Assembly: GCA_029582155.1 (NCBI GenBank) | Contig: CM055912.1 | Span: 3,296,191-3,360,190, forward strand | Source of the DNA: Panopea generosa | Taxonomy: Eukaryota; Mollusca; Bivalvia; Adapedonta; Hiatellidae | Direction: 5' to 3' | Length of the DNA stretch: 64,000 nt | Shown here: positions 1 to 12,100 of the stretch, piece by piece | Numbering within the stretch: the first letter of the stretch is position 1 | How the letters are laid out: each line of letters opens with the position of its first letter | Translations under genes and position numbers: made by a program | Notes under the pieces: model-generated | Databases searched by the model: none | Told to the model about the DNA's origin: nothing | Seen by the model: only the letters and a program-made list of their open reading frames with translations

Positions 1-905
1 CTGTTTGCTGTGTTGTCTTGGGTTTTATTGATCACAGAAATATTCCCGAGTACCTTCAGTGTTTCCATCAGGTCTTGTATCTGCTTCTCCGGCTTAAACT
101 CATACCTCGTGATCTTATTATCATTCTTTATCTGGCTAAGACTCTCAATTGTTGTCTTCATCTGTAGTTTGGATTTGTCCATAGCAGTGAATAGTTTCCT
201 GTTTTGTTTAGTTTTGTGTAAAGTTTCAAGTTCTGGGATCAATGCATCTACATCTTGTTTCACTGTAATGCACAAGTCAGCAACTTTACTCATGCTTGCC
301 TGATCTTCATCTCTGACGCCATTTACTTTGTTTATTGCGTCATTTTCAAGCTTATCAAAATATTCCTTTATCTCTGTTCTGAACTCTCGAATATCTTTTA
401 TTGCGACAGATTGGTAACTTTCTATATCCTTAACATTTTGTTCTGTCATGATGGTCGCAGTATCAGCTTGTTGGAGAAAGGAAGCAAGTTTGTGAAGTAG
501 GTGTTTATATTCTTGTTCTATATAACTGATATTGTCACATTTCTTGTGGTCAATCACAAAACAGATGCCACAACCTAGTTGTTCATGTGAGCTACAGTAA
601 AAATTAACAAGCTCACCTGTGTGTTTGGGACATTTATCAACATTCGTGTCAGGGTGTTTTATCTGGGACTTCTTTCTTGGCATAATTGATTTATCTTGTA
701 GCACGTGATGTTTTGTTTGTTTGGGTTTACAGTGGTATTTATAACAGTCAGTACATAGATGATCACAACAGTCGATACAGAATCCCGCGGCGGGTAGTTG
801 TTGGCCATCATCACTACATGGCTGACAGATAAGTTCAGCGGATTCATCAGATTCCTCCTCCTTGCGGGTACTTAGCTCACCTGCCTTTCTTCCTGGAACA
901 GCCAT
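1..905 (-). CDS. RING-less TRIM-like B-box/coiled-coil protein, unit A (5' part, runs off window)
   Basis: An unbroken frame of 301 codons starts at the ATG at 903-905 (minus strand) and leaves the window at base 1. I read it codon by codon and found no stop or frameshift. The first B-box is formed by C27, C30, C43, C46, C51, C54, H58 and H66/H67. A B-box2 pattern follows (C92, H95, C104, H107, C112, C115, H120, C123), then a charged helical coiled coil from about residue 128 to 290. No RING lies in front of the first B-box: only 26 residues precede it. The C-terminal propeller seen in the unit B and C copies would lie to the left of this window. The start context is good (G at -3, G at +4). 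By family knowledge this is a TRIM/RBCC-related cytoplasmic adaptor. A specific role is not visible. It shares many coiled-coil residues with neither B nor C, which agree with each other against it. Confidence 0.9.
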   Translation of the reverse strand, partial: MAVPGRKAGELSTRKEEESDESAELICQPCSDDGQQLPAAGFCIDCCDHLCTDCYKYHCKPKQTKHHVLQDKSIMPRKKSQIKHPDTNVDKCPKHTGELVNFYCSSHEQLGCGICFVIDHKKCDNISYIEQEYKHLLHKLASFLQQADTATIMTEQNVKDIESYQSVAIKDIREFRTEIKEYFDKLENDAINKVNGVRDEDQASMSKVADLCITVKQDVDALIPELETLHKTKQNRKLFTAMDKSKLQMKTTIESLSQIKNDNKITRYEFKPEKQIQDLMETLKVLGNISVINKTQDNTAN

Positions 906-941
906 TTCGTGCCTATCCTTCTCTTTATACGTATTTAGTTT

Positions 942-1056
942 CTGCAAATATATTGTAACAATATATTAGAGAAAATAAACCCACCTCTGCTCATTGAATT
1001 TCTTACGTAAAGCATTCAATCTTCCTGATATATAAAAAACAGATGGTTGGCTTACA
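942..1056 (-). other. Predicted small 5'-UTR intron of the unit A B-box gene
   Basis: On the minus strand a TTTGCAG acceptor (AG at 942-943) lies about 37 bases upstream of the ATG, preceded by a CTAAT-type branch-like motif. A GTAAGCC donor candidate ends near 1053. Both signals are kept at the same places in units B and C. The pyrimidine tract is weak and AT-rich, and exact ends are inferred. Transcript data would decide it. Confidence 0.35.
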
Positions 1057-1690
1057 GTATTAAATATGCATCACTTATAACTTTCTGTTCAAGAAATTAT
1101 GAAATGTTCATTGAATCACAAAAAGGAAGATCGCATTCAAAGACAATGGTCGATTCCGTACCTGTAGTAAATACATGTATTATTTATGAGAAATTCGATA
1201 ATACACTGGTCGGCATTTCACGTTTTATTCGTCGATGGTTTAGCATGACCCGCTACTGACCAATTAGTTTTAGGTCAACACAATTAAAGAATTTCACACT
1301 ACAGAAACATAAAACAATATAAATTATTGAACAGAATATCCTTAATATATGATGTTTGATATAAATGTGCAGTTTTACTGATAAGCTTGAATACATATCG
1401 GCGATATAGGTAAGGCCTCTTTGATACATTATTTATTATTTGTTTTTATTTGAATATATGAATGGAAGCCGTATATTGTATTATGTAAATGTTTGTCACG
1501 CTAATGGTCGTAATTTCACTGTTCTAAGTTGATCGAAATTCACGCAGTAACTATAAAACATCAGTCACGGTTCTGCTAAAAGTGTCAATAGTTATGCACA
1601 TATACAAATATATTGACATAGTCAGTATGAATTCGGTAAATGTGTATTAAAGTCAACAGGGAAACAATATTTATCACATACATTAGTTCC
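945..1690. other. Conserved 5' flank of the B-box gene, unit A
   Basis: About 750 bases upstream of the gene have clear counterparts at about 28,940-29,720 (unit B) and 49,180-49,910 (unit C). From about base 1000 onward A is much closer to C than to B. The promoter and first exon must lie here or further right, but I see no convincing TATA or initiator. A 70-codon open frame at 1047-1259 is not kept in the other units and is not called as a gene. Confidence 0.6.
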
Positions 1691-1890
1691 TGTTATAAGA
1701 ATAGTGATAGTTTATAAACTTATATAAACATATGCTTACCAACAAAAAAACAGTAGTAGTAACATCTACTGGTGTCCTGTTATAGGAATAGTGAGATTGT
1801 ATAGACTATATGCTAGTCAGACAAGACACAGTAGCAATAACATGTACTAGTGTCCTGTTATAGTAAGAGTGATAGTGTAAGGTCTCAGTA
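1690..1890. repeat. ~75-bp minisatellite, left block, unit A
   Basis: Two to three units of a degenerate ~75-bp repeat with core CTACTAGTGTCCTGTTATAG followed by a run like GGAATAGTGATAGTG. The same repeat resumes at 4430, so the LINE-bearing block between 1900 and 4420 looks inserted into one originally continuous array. Unit B carries the array unbroken. Confidence 0.8.
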
Positions 1891-1901
1891 CACAGGTTAA
1901 T

Positions 1902-4150
1902 TTTTTCCTTTTTTTTTGTAACTTTTATTTCAATTTAGTTGTACAAAAACAGACATATTGATATAAAATAGTTCATGATAATTATATATATATTTAGAAA
2001 TTTCTAATATACATTGAGTGTCTCACTGTCTGTGGGAATTGAGTAAATAACAGTGCCCACTAAATCCAGCTAGATTGTTTGTGTAGTTTAAATCTCAAGG
2101 GCCGTATTATCGTAATTAATGAAAATGTTCAAACAGAAATCCTACCCAAGCATTTTATTTTTCAGATTTTCTTTTAATCATTATTTGAAATACTTCACAG
2201 TTAAATTACCACATACAGTCATAACACCTCTGTACTTAATGATAAAGTATAACTTGCAACATAATCAGTAAGTGTGATGTTTTAGCATTTAAAACTATCG
2301 CTGAGGAAACTATCAAAATATGTTTAATTAGTGAAACCGGGGTCAACAACTCAATGGCTACCAAACATTAAGATAACTTGTATATATATGCATTTGTAAA
2401 CGTGCAGAACAATATATATGTAATTGAAAATCAGTTTTCACAATTTAGTTAAAAGTAGTTAGTTATATAGTGGAATATCATTAAACATCTGGCAGGTTAA
2501 TCATTTGTATTAGAGATATTTTGAAACAATAAGTATATAAGCTCTGAAAATTCCTGAGCAAATACTACACAATTTAAAAAGTGAGAAAAAAAAAATCACC
2601 TACAAATCCTTAATAAGTACTAATCCAGTCTAACAAACATTGATGAGAGTCAACCTTGTTGATTTGCACTTGTTGTAATGTATAAACTATAAAGCAACAA
2701 TACATGTTAAATTGAATGTTGGAGTTCATTTATTGATGATAGATAAATGCATAAAAAACAATCCAATTGTCATAAAGCATTCCGCTTTGAATCTTTTCTA
2801 ACTTTGTAAACTTACTATTTTGAAAAGAAAGTATTGCTTTATTGATGTATAAAAACATTAAATAATTATTCTTATTGCAGGTCTAGTCTTGATAATGGGC
2901 ATCTAAATATTATAGTTGATTTGAAAAAAGAAAAAAAGGAAAAAATAAAAACACCCTGGGGAGGGTATGGGGATTGATATAATTAATTATATACAAATAT
3001 AAAATGTGTCTAAATTAAAACTGAAAGAGTAACATATAAATGTTTCAAATTTGTATCAAGATATTAGTGGATTATAATAATTCCAAATAATATCAAAAGT
3101 GTGTATTTTACAATTTATTGTTGCAAGATACCGTTCTGTATTATACATATTTATAATATGTTTTTCAAAGGTGTCAAGTGTAGGTTTAACTGTTTTAAGT
3201 TTCCGGGTGTGAATAAATTTCTTTGCAACTAATATTATTTTATTCAAAACTTTGTCAAATATTTTATTTCCCAACATAATGTCTGTATTTGTCCCATTTA
3301 AATTAATGCCTATAAATTTTTCGCAAATATGGTTCATCAAACATGAGATTAATTGTTTAAAAATGTCACATTTGACAAAAATATGTTTAATTGTTTCTAT
3401 TTCTCTGTTGCATAAACTGCAAATATCAGAAACCATTATTTTCATTTTTTTAAGAAGAGAATTGGTTCCTAATATTTGGTGGTTTATTATGTACTGAAAC
3501 CATTGTAAGTTTGTGTCATTTGTTATGTTAAAAGGAAGGAAGTATAATTTGGTTTCAACTAAATTGGTTCTTATATCCAAATCATTTTCCCATTGAGCAG
3601 CGGATTGAGGGATTAAATTTTCTTGTATACAAGACTGATAAATTGCCCTACATCCTTTTGTATCTTTTATAATTATTGATATTGATAAAGGGCATGTAGG
3701 TGCCCCTCCATTACTTACTAAATGAACAATTGAAAGTTTATATAAGTACCTTTTAACAGATGCTAGCAATCCTTCATATTCTATGAAGTTTGTTTTTATG
3801 TTGTACCTATTAATAGAATCAATCATTGAGTAGATATTACAATTTGTATTCATAATATTATTTATCAATAAAACACCCTTAGAGAACTAATGTTTATAAA
3901 ATATACTTGTGCCTCCGACCTTAATGTTTGGGTTAAACCAAATCGGATTTTTTTAAAATGTGTACCTTTTTTCTTTGTTCTATATAAAATAAGGTCTAGG
4001 ATTTCCAAAGTAAAAAAATAATTCCACATAGACTTTTTTTGTAAATTCATAGCAGGAATGTAAACCCTCATAAAAATTGTACAATGACTGGTAGGTTGAC
4101 CATGTTGGTTTTTTTTAAAAGAGGGTGCAGTGACACCCTGTTTTTTTTGA
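1902..4150 (-). mobile_element. 5'-truncated, decayed non-LTR retrotransposon (LINE), unit A
   Basis: The minus strand encodes the C-terminal part of a LINE ORF2-type protein (3056 to about 4080). It carries the LINE-typical motif WFNPNIKVGGTSIFY near 3,900-3,935 and a zinc-knuckle CxxC...HxxxxC within CSLCNREIETIKHIF-VKC, which fits the zf-RVT region after the reverse transcriptase. The copy is dead: a TAG replaces the Trp codon that unit C keeps (near 3,885), and a frame change occurs at an A-run near 3,950. The A-rich strand end at 1902-1920, read from the minus strand, could be its poly(A) tail, which would make 1902-3055 a long 3' UTR. The limits and this reading are inferred. The reverse transcriptase and endonuclease parts are missing. 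An 18-base GGGTG...CACCC inverted repeat lies at the 5' side near 4,125-4,140. Unit C has the same insertion; unit B does not. Confidence 0.7.
3056..3868 (-). pseudogene. LINE ORF2 C-terminal fragment (zf-RVT region), unit A
   Basis: This is the longest intact piece of the LINE, about 270 codons, ending at the stop at 3056-3058. The frame opens after the TAG noted for the parent element and the first Met is internal, so it is not a gene of its own. The visible zinc-knuckle (two Cys, a His and a Cys about 25 residues apart) sits roughly in the middle. It pairs with 51,238-52,053 at about 90% identity by eye, with both copies open over the same span. That may only mean that the shared insertion is young. 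Confidence 0.75.
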
Positions 4151-4424
4151 AAAAATAAGTCCTCGAATGCTCATAAATACATGCATATCATATGTTGAAA
4201 TTCTATAAAACTCGCTTTTTTAACACCAGTGATGTCTTATTGCAGTATATGCTATACCAACTTTTGTGCTACTCATCTGCAGCAAGAAATCACAACTTCT
4301 ATGAACCATTTTGAAAATATTTAAAAACCAAATAACATAGTCCTTGTTTTTAAGCGTAAGAATCATTAATGTTACCGTGGGGGAAAAGGAGTGTAACTGT
4401 GTGGTGAGACGTGTATAGAAAGTC

Positions 4425-5620
4425 ATTATAGTAACATCTACTAGTGTCCTGTTATAGGAATAATGAGAGTGTATAGACAATATGCAGTCAATTGAAACAG
4501 TAGTAGTAACATCTACTAGTGTCCTGTTATAGGAATAGAGAGTGTATAGACTATATGCAGTCAATAAGAACAGTAGAAGTAACATCTACTAGTGTCCTGT
4601 TATAGGAATAGAGAGTGTATAAACTATTTGCAGTCAACAAAGAAACAGTCGTAGTCACATCCACTAGTGCCCTGTTATAGGAATAGTGATAGTGGGTAGA
4701 CTATATCATAGTCGACAAAGGAACAGTAGTAATAACATCAACTTGTGTCGTGTTTTAGGGAAAGCGATAGAATATAGAATATATGATTGTCGACAAAGAG
4801 ACAGTAGAAACTAACATCGACTTGTATCCTGTTATAGGAATAGTGAAAGTTTATAGACTATATGATAGTCCACAAAGAAACAATAGTAGTAACATCTACT
4901 AGTGTCCTGTTCTAGGAATAGTGAAAGTTTATAGACTATGATAGTCGACAAAGAAACAGTAGTAGTAACACCTACTATAATCCTATTATAGGAATAGTGA
5001 TAGTGTATAGACTATATGATAGTCGGCAAAGAAACAGTAGTAGTAACATCTACTGGTGTCCTGTTATAGAAATAGTGAGAGCTTATATGCTAGTTAACAA
5101 AGCAACATTTGTAGTAACATCTACTAGTGACTTGTTATAGTTTAAGTGAGAGTTTATAGAGTATATGCTAGTTATCAAAGCAACAGTTGTAGTAACATCT
5201 ACTAGTGTCCTGTTATAGGAATAGTGAGAGCTTATATGCTAGTTAACAAAGCAACAGTTGTAGTAACATCTACTTGTGACTTGTTATAGTTTAAGTGAGA
5301 GTTTATAGAGTATATGCTAGTTATCAAAGCAACAGTACTAGTAACATCTACTAGAATCCTGTTATAGGAATAGTGAGAGTGAAGAGATTATACGACAGTC
5401 AACAAAGCAACAGTTGTAGTAACATTTACTAGTGTCGTGTTATAGGAATAGCGATAGTACATAAACTATATGATAGTCGACAAAGAAACAGTAGTAGTAA
5501 CATCTACCAGTGTCCTTTTATAGAAATAGTGATAGTACATAAACTATATGATAGTCGACATAGAAACAGTTGTAGTAATATATACTAGTGTCCTTTTATA
5601 GGAATAACAAGTTCATGTTA
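4425..5620. repeat. ~75-bp minisatellite, main block, unit A
   Basis: About 15 degenerate units with core ACATCTACTAGTGTCCTGTT, spaced 70-82 bases. Units alternate between variants ending in AGTCGACAAAGAAACAG and AGTTATCAAAGCAACAG, so a two-unit higher-order pattern is visible around 5,040-5,340. Unit C has only about 7 units here (52,605-53,200). A 121-codon minus-strand frame at 4220-4585 is a product of the repeat and is not a gene. Confidence 0.9.
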
Positions 5621-5689
5621 CGATAAATGTCATGTATGTTAGTGAGTCGTCTAGTACTTTTGGTACTTTGATGAAAAATGAAATGGCGG

Positions 5690-6345
5690 AGTAACATGGT
5701 AAATGCCGACTATAAACAAGTATTCAGGTGAATGCCGACTATATACAGGTATTCAAGTAAATGCCTACTATATACAAGTATTCAAGTATTCAGGTGAATG
5801 CCGACTATATACAAGTATTCAGGTGAATATCGACTATATACAAGTATTCAGGTGAATGCCGACTATATACAAGTATCCAGGTAAATGCCGACTATATACA
5901 AGTATACAGGTGAATGCCGACTATATACAAATATTCAGGAATGCCGACTATATACAGGTATTCAGGTAAAAGCCGACTATATACAAGTATTCAGGAATGC
6001 CGACTATATACAAGTATCCAGGTAAATGCCGACTATATACAAGTATCCAGGTAAATGCCGACTATATACAAGTATACATGTGAATGCCGACTATATACAA
6101 GTATTCAGGAATGCCGACTATATACAAGTATTCAGGTAAATGCCGACTATATACAAGTATTCAGGAATGCCGACTATATACAAGTATTCAGGTGAATGCC
6201 AACTATATACAAGTATTCAGGTGAATGCCGACTATATACAAGTATTTAGGTGAATGCCGACTATATACAAGTATTCAGGTAAATGCCGACTATATACAAG
6301 TATTCAGGTGAATGCCGACTATATACAAGTATTCAGGTGAAACAA
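5690..6345. repeat. 29-bp minisatellite (27-bp variant), unit A
   Basis: About 23 units with core AATGCCGACTATATACAAGT. Most are 29 bp; some are 27 bp through loss of two bases in CAGGTGAATG. Unit C keeps only about 6 units (53,300-53,505), and unit B none that I can see, so the array length differs strongly between units. Confidence 0.92.
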
Positions 6346-6803
6346 TGCACGTCTTATGTTTTAAGTATTTAAGTTAAATGTTTTTGAAACTGGAACCAGT
6401 TCTGCAATGCTTACTTCAATTCATATCCACACCCAGACTTCTGTTTCTCAAATTAAATTAAGTACATAGTTAAACCAAATCTGGTGCCAATCAAACACTG
6501 TGTTTCATCGGAAACAACATCACAACATTTCACATCAAAAGAAAACCAGTGTTTCGAAGACTTTTATTAAATTGCTACATTTACCTGATTTTACAAAACT
6601 GATCTCAGCGCTGGAGTTTATAAATCACTGTTTATATATCGCTGCACACCTACAACTCCTACAAACAAATATAGTGGACAAATGTTTTATTAAAAGAAAA
6701 AGAAATTTCAGTCATTAACCATACACATAAAAAGTTGAAATATTCAGGTTATGTTCATAATGATTGCTTCTTACAATTGCATTTCAAAAATGATTTATAA
6801 TAA
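6346..6803. other. Non-coding block shared with unit C
   Basis: Matches 53,505-53,940 at about 95% by eye. A 72-codon plus-strand frame at 6500-6718 is also open in unit C (53,660-53,878). It has no recognisable domain and changes look unconstrained, so I do not call it a gene. Confidence 0.5.
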
Positions 6804-6805
6804 TA

Positions 6806-7486
6806 TACTGAGCAAAAAAAGAAACTTTACTCTGTTTAAAGTGCAATAACTTTTTTAATTTCAACATTTATAATAAGATGTTAAAAAAAAGTCGGTATTG
6901 TGTCAGTCTGTTTGAATAATGAAAACTTGTTTATTTAAACACAAATGATAATAACCTAGCTGTAAAAATCCTGTTTTGCATGATTTGCACATGCCAGAGT
7001 CCACCAGGTAGATACACAAATGTGCATTACATAAACAGATATGTTGTTAATCAAACAATTGAAAAAACAATATAATTTTGTGGACTTTGTAATATGATGT
7101 ACTTGTTTTACGAGGACCTCAAGGAAGATTTGCTTTGTCAATCAAGTCACCCTTTATAAATAAAGATTAAACTTGTAATTCTTACTTAATTGCTTCTTTC
7201 ACAACTATGCCTGACTAATATTAGTCTTAAAAACAAACTTGAAAAGCAACAATAACAATGCAAATTTCAGTTTCAGTTAAAAAACGTTATTTTTGATTAC
7301 ACCCCTTGTCCACTTTATCATTAATTTATGGGTATAAAGCTACACTTCAAATGTCCAATGAAAATACAGATTTGTTAAAAAATTATCAACTGACACAGCC
7401 ATACCAATATCAGTGCAGTGTTTCAAACAGGATTTTGAAAATAACCAATTCAAAGAGAGTAAAGTTTCTTTTTTTTGCTGAGTATA
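6806..7486. mobile_element. Non-autonomous Tc1/mariner-like element (MITE)
   Basis: A 680-bp segment is bounded by terminal inverted repeats of about 28 bp. The left end reads CTGAGCAAAAAAAGAAACTT from 6808; the right end, on the opposite strand, reads CTCAGCAAAAAAAAGAAACT inward from about 7482, with one substitution and one extra A. TA dinucleotides flank both ends, as expected for the Tc1/mariner target. No transposase is encoded. Unit C lacks the element, but the empty site there is not clean: about 15-20 flanking bases are also missing, which suggests imprecise loss in C rather than a perfect pre-insertion site. The termini resemble mariner-type ends common in marine invertebrates. Confidence 0.75.
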
Positions 7487-7489
7487 ATA

Positions 7490-8715
7490 AGTATTTATTA
7501 AACCCACACCTTTTTCTGCCAGCGTAGTAAATATTTGTAAGATATTATAACGCTACCCTATGTTATCTGCTTATGGTGAATTAACACAGATTCATGTGTA
7601 TAGAGTGCATCTCCTTCAAATTTCATTTTTTTGCAGTTTGAGTTAAACATTGTTTTCAAACTGCATATAACAAACACTTTTAGGAAATTATGTTTTTGCC
7701 AATTAAATGTATTAACAATAATCTAGTAGTATGCAACATTATAATTAAAACAATGCATTGATGACTGTGTAACTTTGAAAAAAGTTCTCTGATTTAAATC
7801 ATACATTGGATTATAGAAAAACTGACCCAGAGCCATATTGCGGTTTTTATATAGCAGTTGGAGCTTCAAGTGGCAATGACCATATATATATACGTGTGTT
7901 CTAATCCTTTCATTATTACCATAAGCACATATCAATAAACGCATCTTCTAGTAAATTAAGTACTTTGAGATTGATAACAGTTAAATAACACAGTTATCTT
8001 CCACTTTTTCCACATATTAATTCAGTGACATCAAAACATTCCTTCCAGTACTGAGAGTACTTTGATTGTATCAGTTCATGGCGCAATATACATCGATAAG
8101 ATAATACATTTGAATGACTTCATTACAATTAATATACATAAGTATAAAATGCTGAAGCATTCATTGAGGCAATAATTGATTTTTCACATATATCATTATT
8201 TTATATACTGGTATATCGGAATTGGAGAATTATGAACAATAAACAATTTGACATTTCTCCACCCACTAATCTCTCTACAGGTTGTATACCCGGCATCTTG
8301 GCAAAGGTACTGAATGTACGTTAAAACACTAACAGCTATTTACATAATAAATTATTTTACCTCTGTGTGACTGTATTCAGTTCATTGACCTTGAAGAGTC
8401 ATTTTAATTCGAGTTTAATGCTTGCATTCCACGTCCTACTTTCGATTTTAAAAGTTAACCCGGTGTATCGTGAATTGTAGAAAAACTGTAAAATACACCC
8501 ACGAACTACTAAAACCCGGTTAATTACCGGCTACTCGGCGTCAATTTGCGGATCGGAATCAATGTCAAGTGTATTAAACTATGCACTTGAGAATAGGTTC
8601 TCCATTGAAATATATTAAGTCTTTCAGATTTATGTAATGTATACATTTACAGAAACATCTGACTATCTGATTGGTAATGAAACATAAACACCGAATATAT
8701 ATAAGCTGAGAGCGT
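7490..8715. other. AT-rich non-coding block shared with units B and C
   Basis: Matches 53,941-55,130 (C) throughout, and 32,000-32,650 (B) over its right half (7,960-8,550). No frame is kept across copies. A 73-codon minus frame at 7723-7944 shifts in C and is rejected as a gene. Confidence 0.5.
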
Positions 8716-8721
8716 CAAGTG

Positions 8722-8865
8722 GCATCTTATCGGAGAGCCTTCGGTTCATTCCTATACCTCGGCTATGGGCGGTGTCCTTGAGCATGACACGTGTTCCACA
8801 TGTGCTTAGTACTAGTTTTACCCAGGAAGACCTCGAGCATGATTTTTATAAGCTGTAATAATCTG
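8722..8865 (+). mobile_element. tRNA-derived SINE fragment, family 1, unit A
   Basis: A pol III B-box-like stretch (TTCGGTTCATTCC; unit C keeps the canonical GGTTCGATCC) is followed by a body ending in TTTTACCCAGGAAGACCTCG. The same body occurs on the minus strand at 19,620-19,760, so this is a dispersed family. The A-box side is decayed. The unit C counterpart is 55,140-55,285. Confidence 0.6.
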
Positions 8866-9139
8866 TCTCACAATCGGAGTAAGTTTGAACTGTATTTAAT
8901 ATGTATTGGTACAGAGAATGTTAAAGAGAGGTATGTAATAATCCATAAATGGCTAGATTATTATTTGAGGACCCCTGTGTCTTACCTCTACCAAGTAAGC
9001 ATTTTATGTTTTATCGAAACTAAGCGGCCTTATGTGCACCATCATCCTCTAGTTTGTTCTAGTTATATTCATTCAATACCAGGCTGTGCAATCTACGTAC
9101 GCCCTCTCCCTCAAACGGGGGTGTATTTGTATTAAGTCC
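8866..9139. other. Flank between SINE and satellite, unit A
   Basis: Shared with unit C (55,286-55,570). A 114-codon plus frame at 8791-9135 overlaps the SINE body and is broken in C, so no gene is called. Confidence 0.4.
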
Positions 9140-12100
9140 ACACCTCTAGTCCGTATAACACATTGCATACCACCTCTGATATCATTATTCCCAGCCCAAC
9201 TCAAGTCCGTATAACACATTATATACTGTCTCTAATATCATTATTCCAACCCCACCCCAAGCACGTATAAAAATAACATACCATCTCTGATATCATAATT
9301 CCAATCCCATCCAAAGCTCGTATAACACATTACATACCATATTTGATATCATTATTCCCTACCAACCCCATGTCCGTATAACACATTACATACCATTTCT
9401 GATATCATTATTCCCACCCCAACTCCAGTCCGTATAACACATCACGAACAATCTCTGATAACATTATTTCCACTTCACCCGAAGTCCGTATAACACATTA
9501 CATACCATCTCTGATATCATTATTCCCACCCCAACCCAAATCCGTATAATACATTATATACCATCTCTGATATAATTATTCCTATAACACCCCAAGTTCG
9601 TATAACACATTACATACCATCTCTTATATCATTATTCCCACCCCACCCCAAGTCCGTATAAAACATACCATACCATATCTAATATCATTATTCCCACTCC
9701 ACCCCAAGCCCGAAAAAAACATAACATACCATCTCTAATATCATTATTCGCACTCAACCCAAAGTCTTTATAACACATTACAAACCATCTCTGATATCAA
9801 TATTCCAATCCAAACTCAACTTCGTATAACACATTACATACCATCTCTGATATCATTATTCCAAGCCCACCCAAAGTCCGTACAACACATTACATACCAT
9901 CTTTGATATCATTATTCAAATCCCAACCCAAATCCGTATAACACATTGCATACCATCACTGATATCACTAGTCCTATCCCAGCCAAAGTCCGTATAACAC
10001 ATTACATACCATCACTGATATCATTATTCCCATCCCACCTCAACTCCGTGTAACACATTACATACCATCTTTGACATCATTATTCACACTCCACCCCAAG
10101 TCCGTATAACGCATTACATACCGACTCTGATATCATAATTCCCACCCCACTCCAAGTCCGTATAACACATTACATACCATCTCTGATATCATTATTCCCA
10201 CCCCACTCCAAGTCCGTATAACACATTACATACCATCTCTGATATCATTATGCCCACGTGACTCCAAGTCAGTATATCACATGACATACCATATCTGATA
10301 TCATTATTACCACCCACCCCAAGTCCGTATAACACATTACATACCACCTCTGATATCATTATTCCAACCCCACATCAAGTCCGTAAAACACATTACATAT
10401 CACCTCTGATATCATTATTCCCACGTGACTCCAAGTCAGTATATCACATTACATACCATATCTGATATCATTATTACCACCCAACACAAGTCCATATAAC
10501 ACATTAAATACAATCTCTGATATCATTATTCCAATCCCACCCCAAGTCCATATAACACATTACATACCATATTTGATATCAATATTCCCTACCAACCCCA
10601 TGTCCGTATAACACATTACATACCACTTCTGATATCATTATTCCCACCCCACCCCAAGTCCGGATGACACATTACATACCATTTCTGATATCATTATTCC
10701 CACCCCAACTCCAGTCCGTATAACACATCACGAACAATCTCTGATAACATTATTTCCACCTCATCCGAAATCCGTATAACACATTACATACCATCTCTGA
10801 TATCATTATTCCCACCCCAACCCAAATCCGTATAACACATTATATACCATCTCTGATATAATTATTCCTATACCACCCCAAGTTCGTATAACACATTACA
10901 TACCATCTCTTATATCATTATTCCCACCCCACCCCAAGTCCGTATAAAACATACCATACCATATCTAATATCATTATTCCCACTCCAACCCCAAGCCCGT
11001 AAAAAACATTACATACCATCTCTGATATCAATATTCCAATCCAAACTCAACTCCGTATAACACATAACATACCATCTCTGATATCATTATTCCAAGCCCA
11101 CCCAAAGTCCGTACAACACATTACATACCATCTTTGATATCATTATTCAAATCCCAACCCAAATCCGTATAACACATTGCATACCATCACTGATATCACT
11201 ATTCCTATCCCAGCCAAAGTCCGTATAACACATTACATACCATCACTGATATCATTATTCCCATCCCACCTCAACTCCGTGTAACACATTACATACCATC
11301 TTTGACATCATTATTCACACTCCACCCCAAGTCCGTATAACGCATTACATACCGTCTCTGATACATTATTTCCACCCCCACCCAGTCCGTATAAAACATT
11401 ACATACCAGCTCTAATATCATTATTCCCTTACCAAGTCCGTTTAACACATTACATACCATCTCTGATATCATTATCCCCCCCCCCCCCACCAAGTCCGTA
11501 TAACACATAACATACCATCTCCGATATCATTATTCCCAACCTACCCAAGTCCGTATAACACATTACATACCATCTCATATATTATTATTCCAATCCTGCT
11601 CCAAGACCGTTTAACACATTACATATCGTCTTTGGTATCATTATTCCCAGCTAACCCCAAGTTCGTATAACACATTACATACCATTTCATATATTATTAT
11701 TCCAACCCCGTCCCAAGTCCGTATAACACATTACATACCATCTCTGATATCATTATTCCCAGCTCACCTCAAGTCCGTATAACACTTGACATACCATCTC
11801 TGACATCATTATTCCGACCCCACCCCAAGTCCGTATAACACATAACATACCATTTCTGATATCATTATTCCAACCCCATCCCAGTCCGTATAACACATTA
11901 CTTACCATCTCTGATATCATTATTACCACCCCCACCCAGTCCGTATAACACATTACATACCATCTCTGATATCATTATTCCCTCACCAAGTCCGTTTAAC
12001 ACATTACACACAATATCTGATATCATTATTCCCACCCTACCGAAGTCCGTATAACACATTACATACCGTCTCTGATATCATTATTACCCCCCACCAAGTC

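Noticed and set aside
6500-6718. 72-codon frame open in A and C
   Set aside because: No homologue or domain is apparent, changes fall evenly on codon positions, and no start context or splice sites support it.
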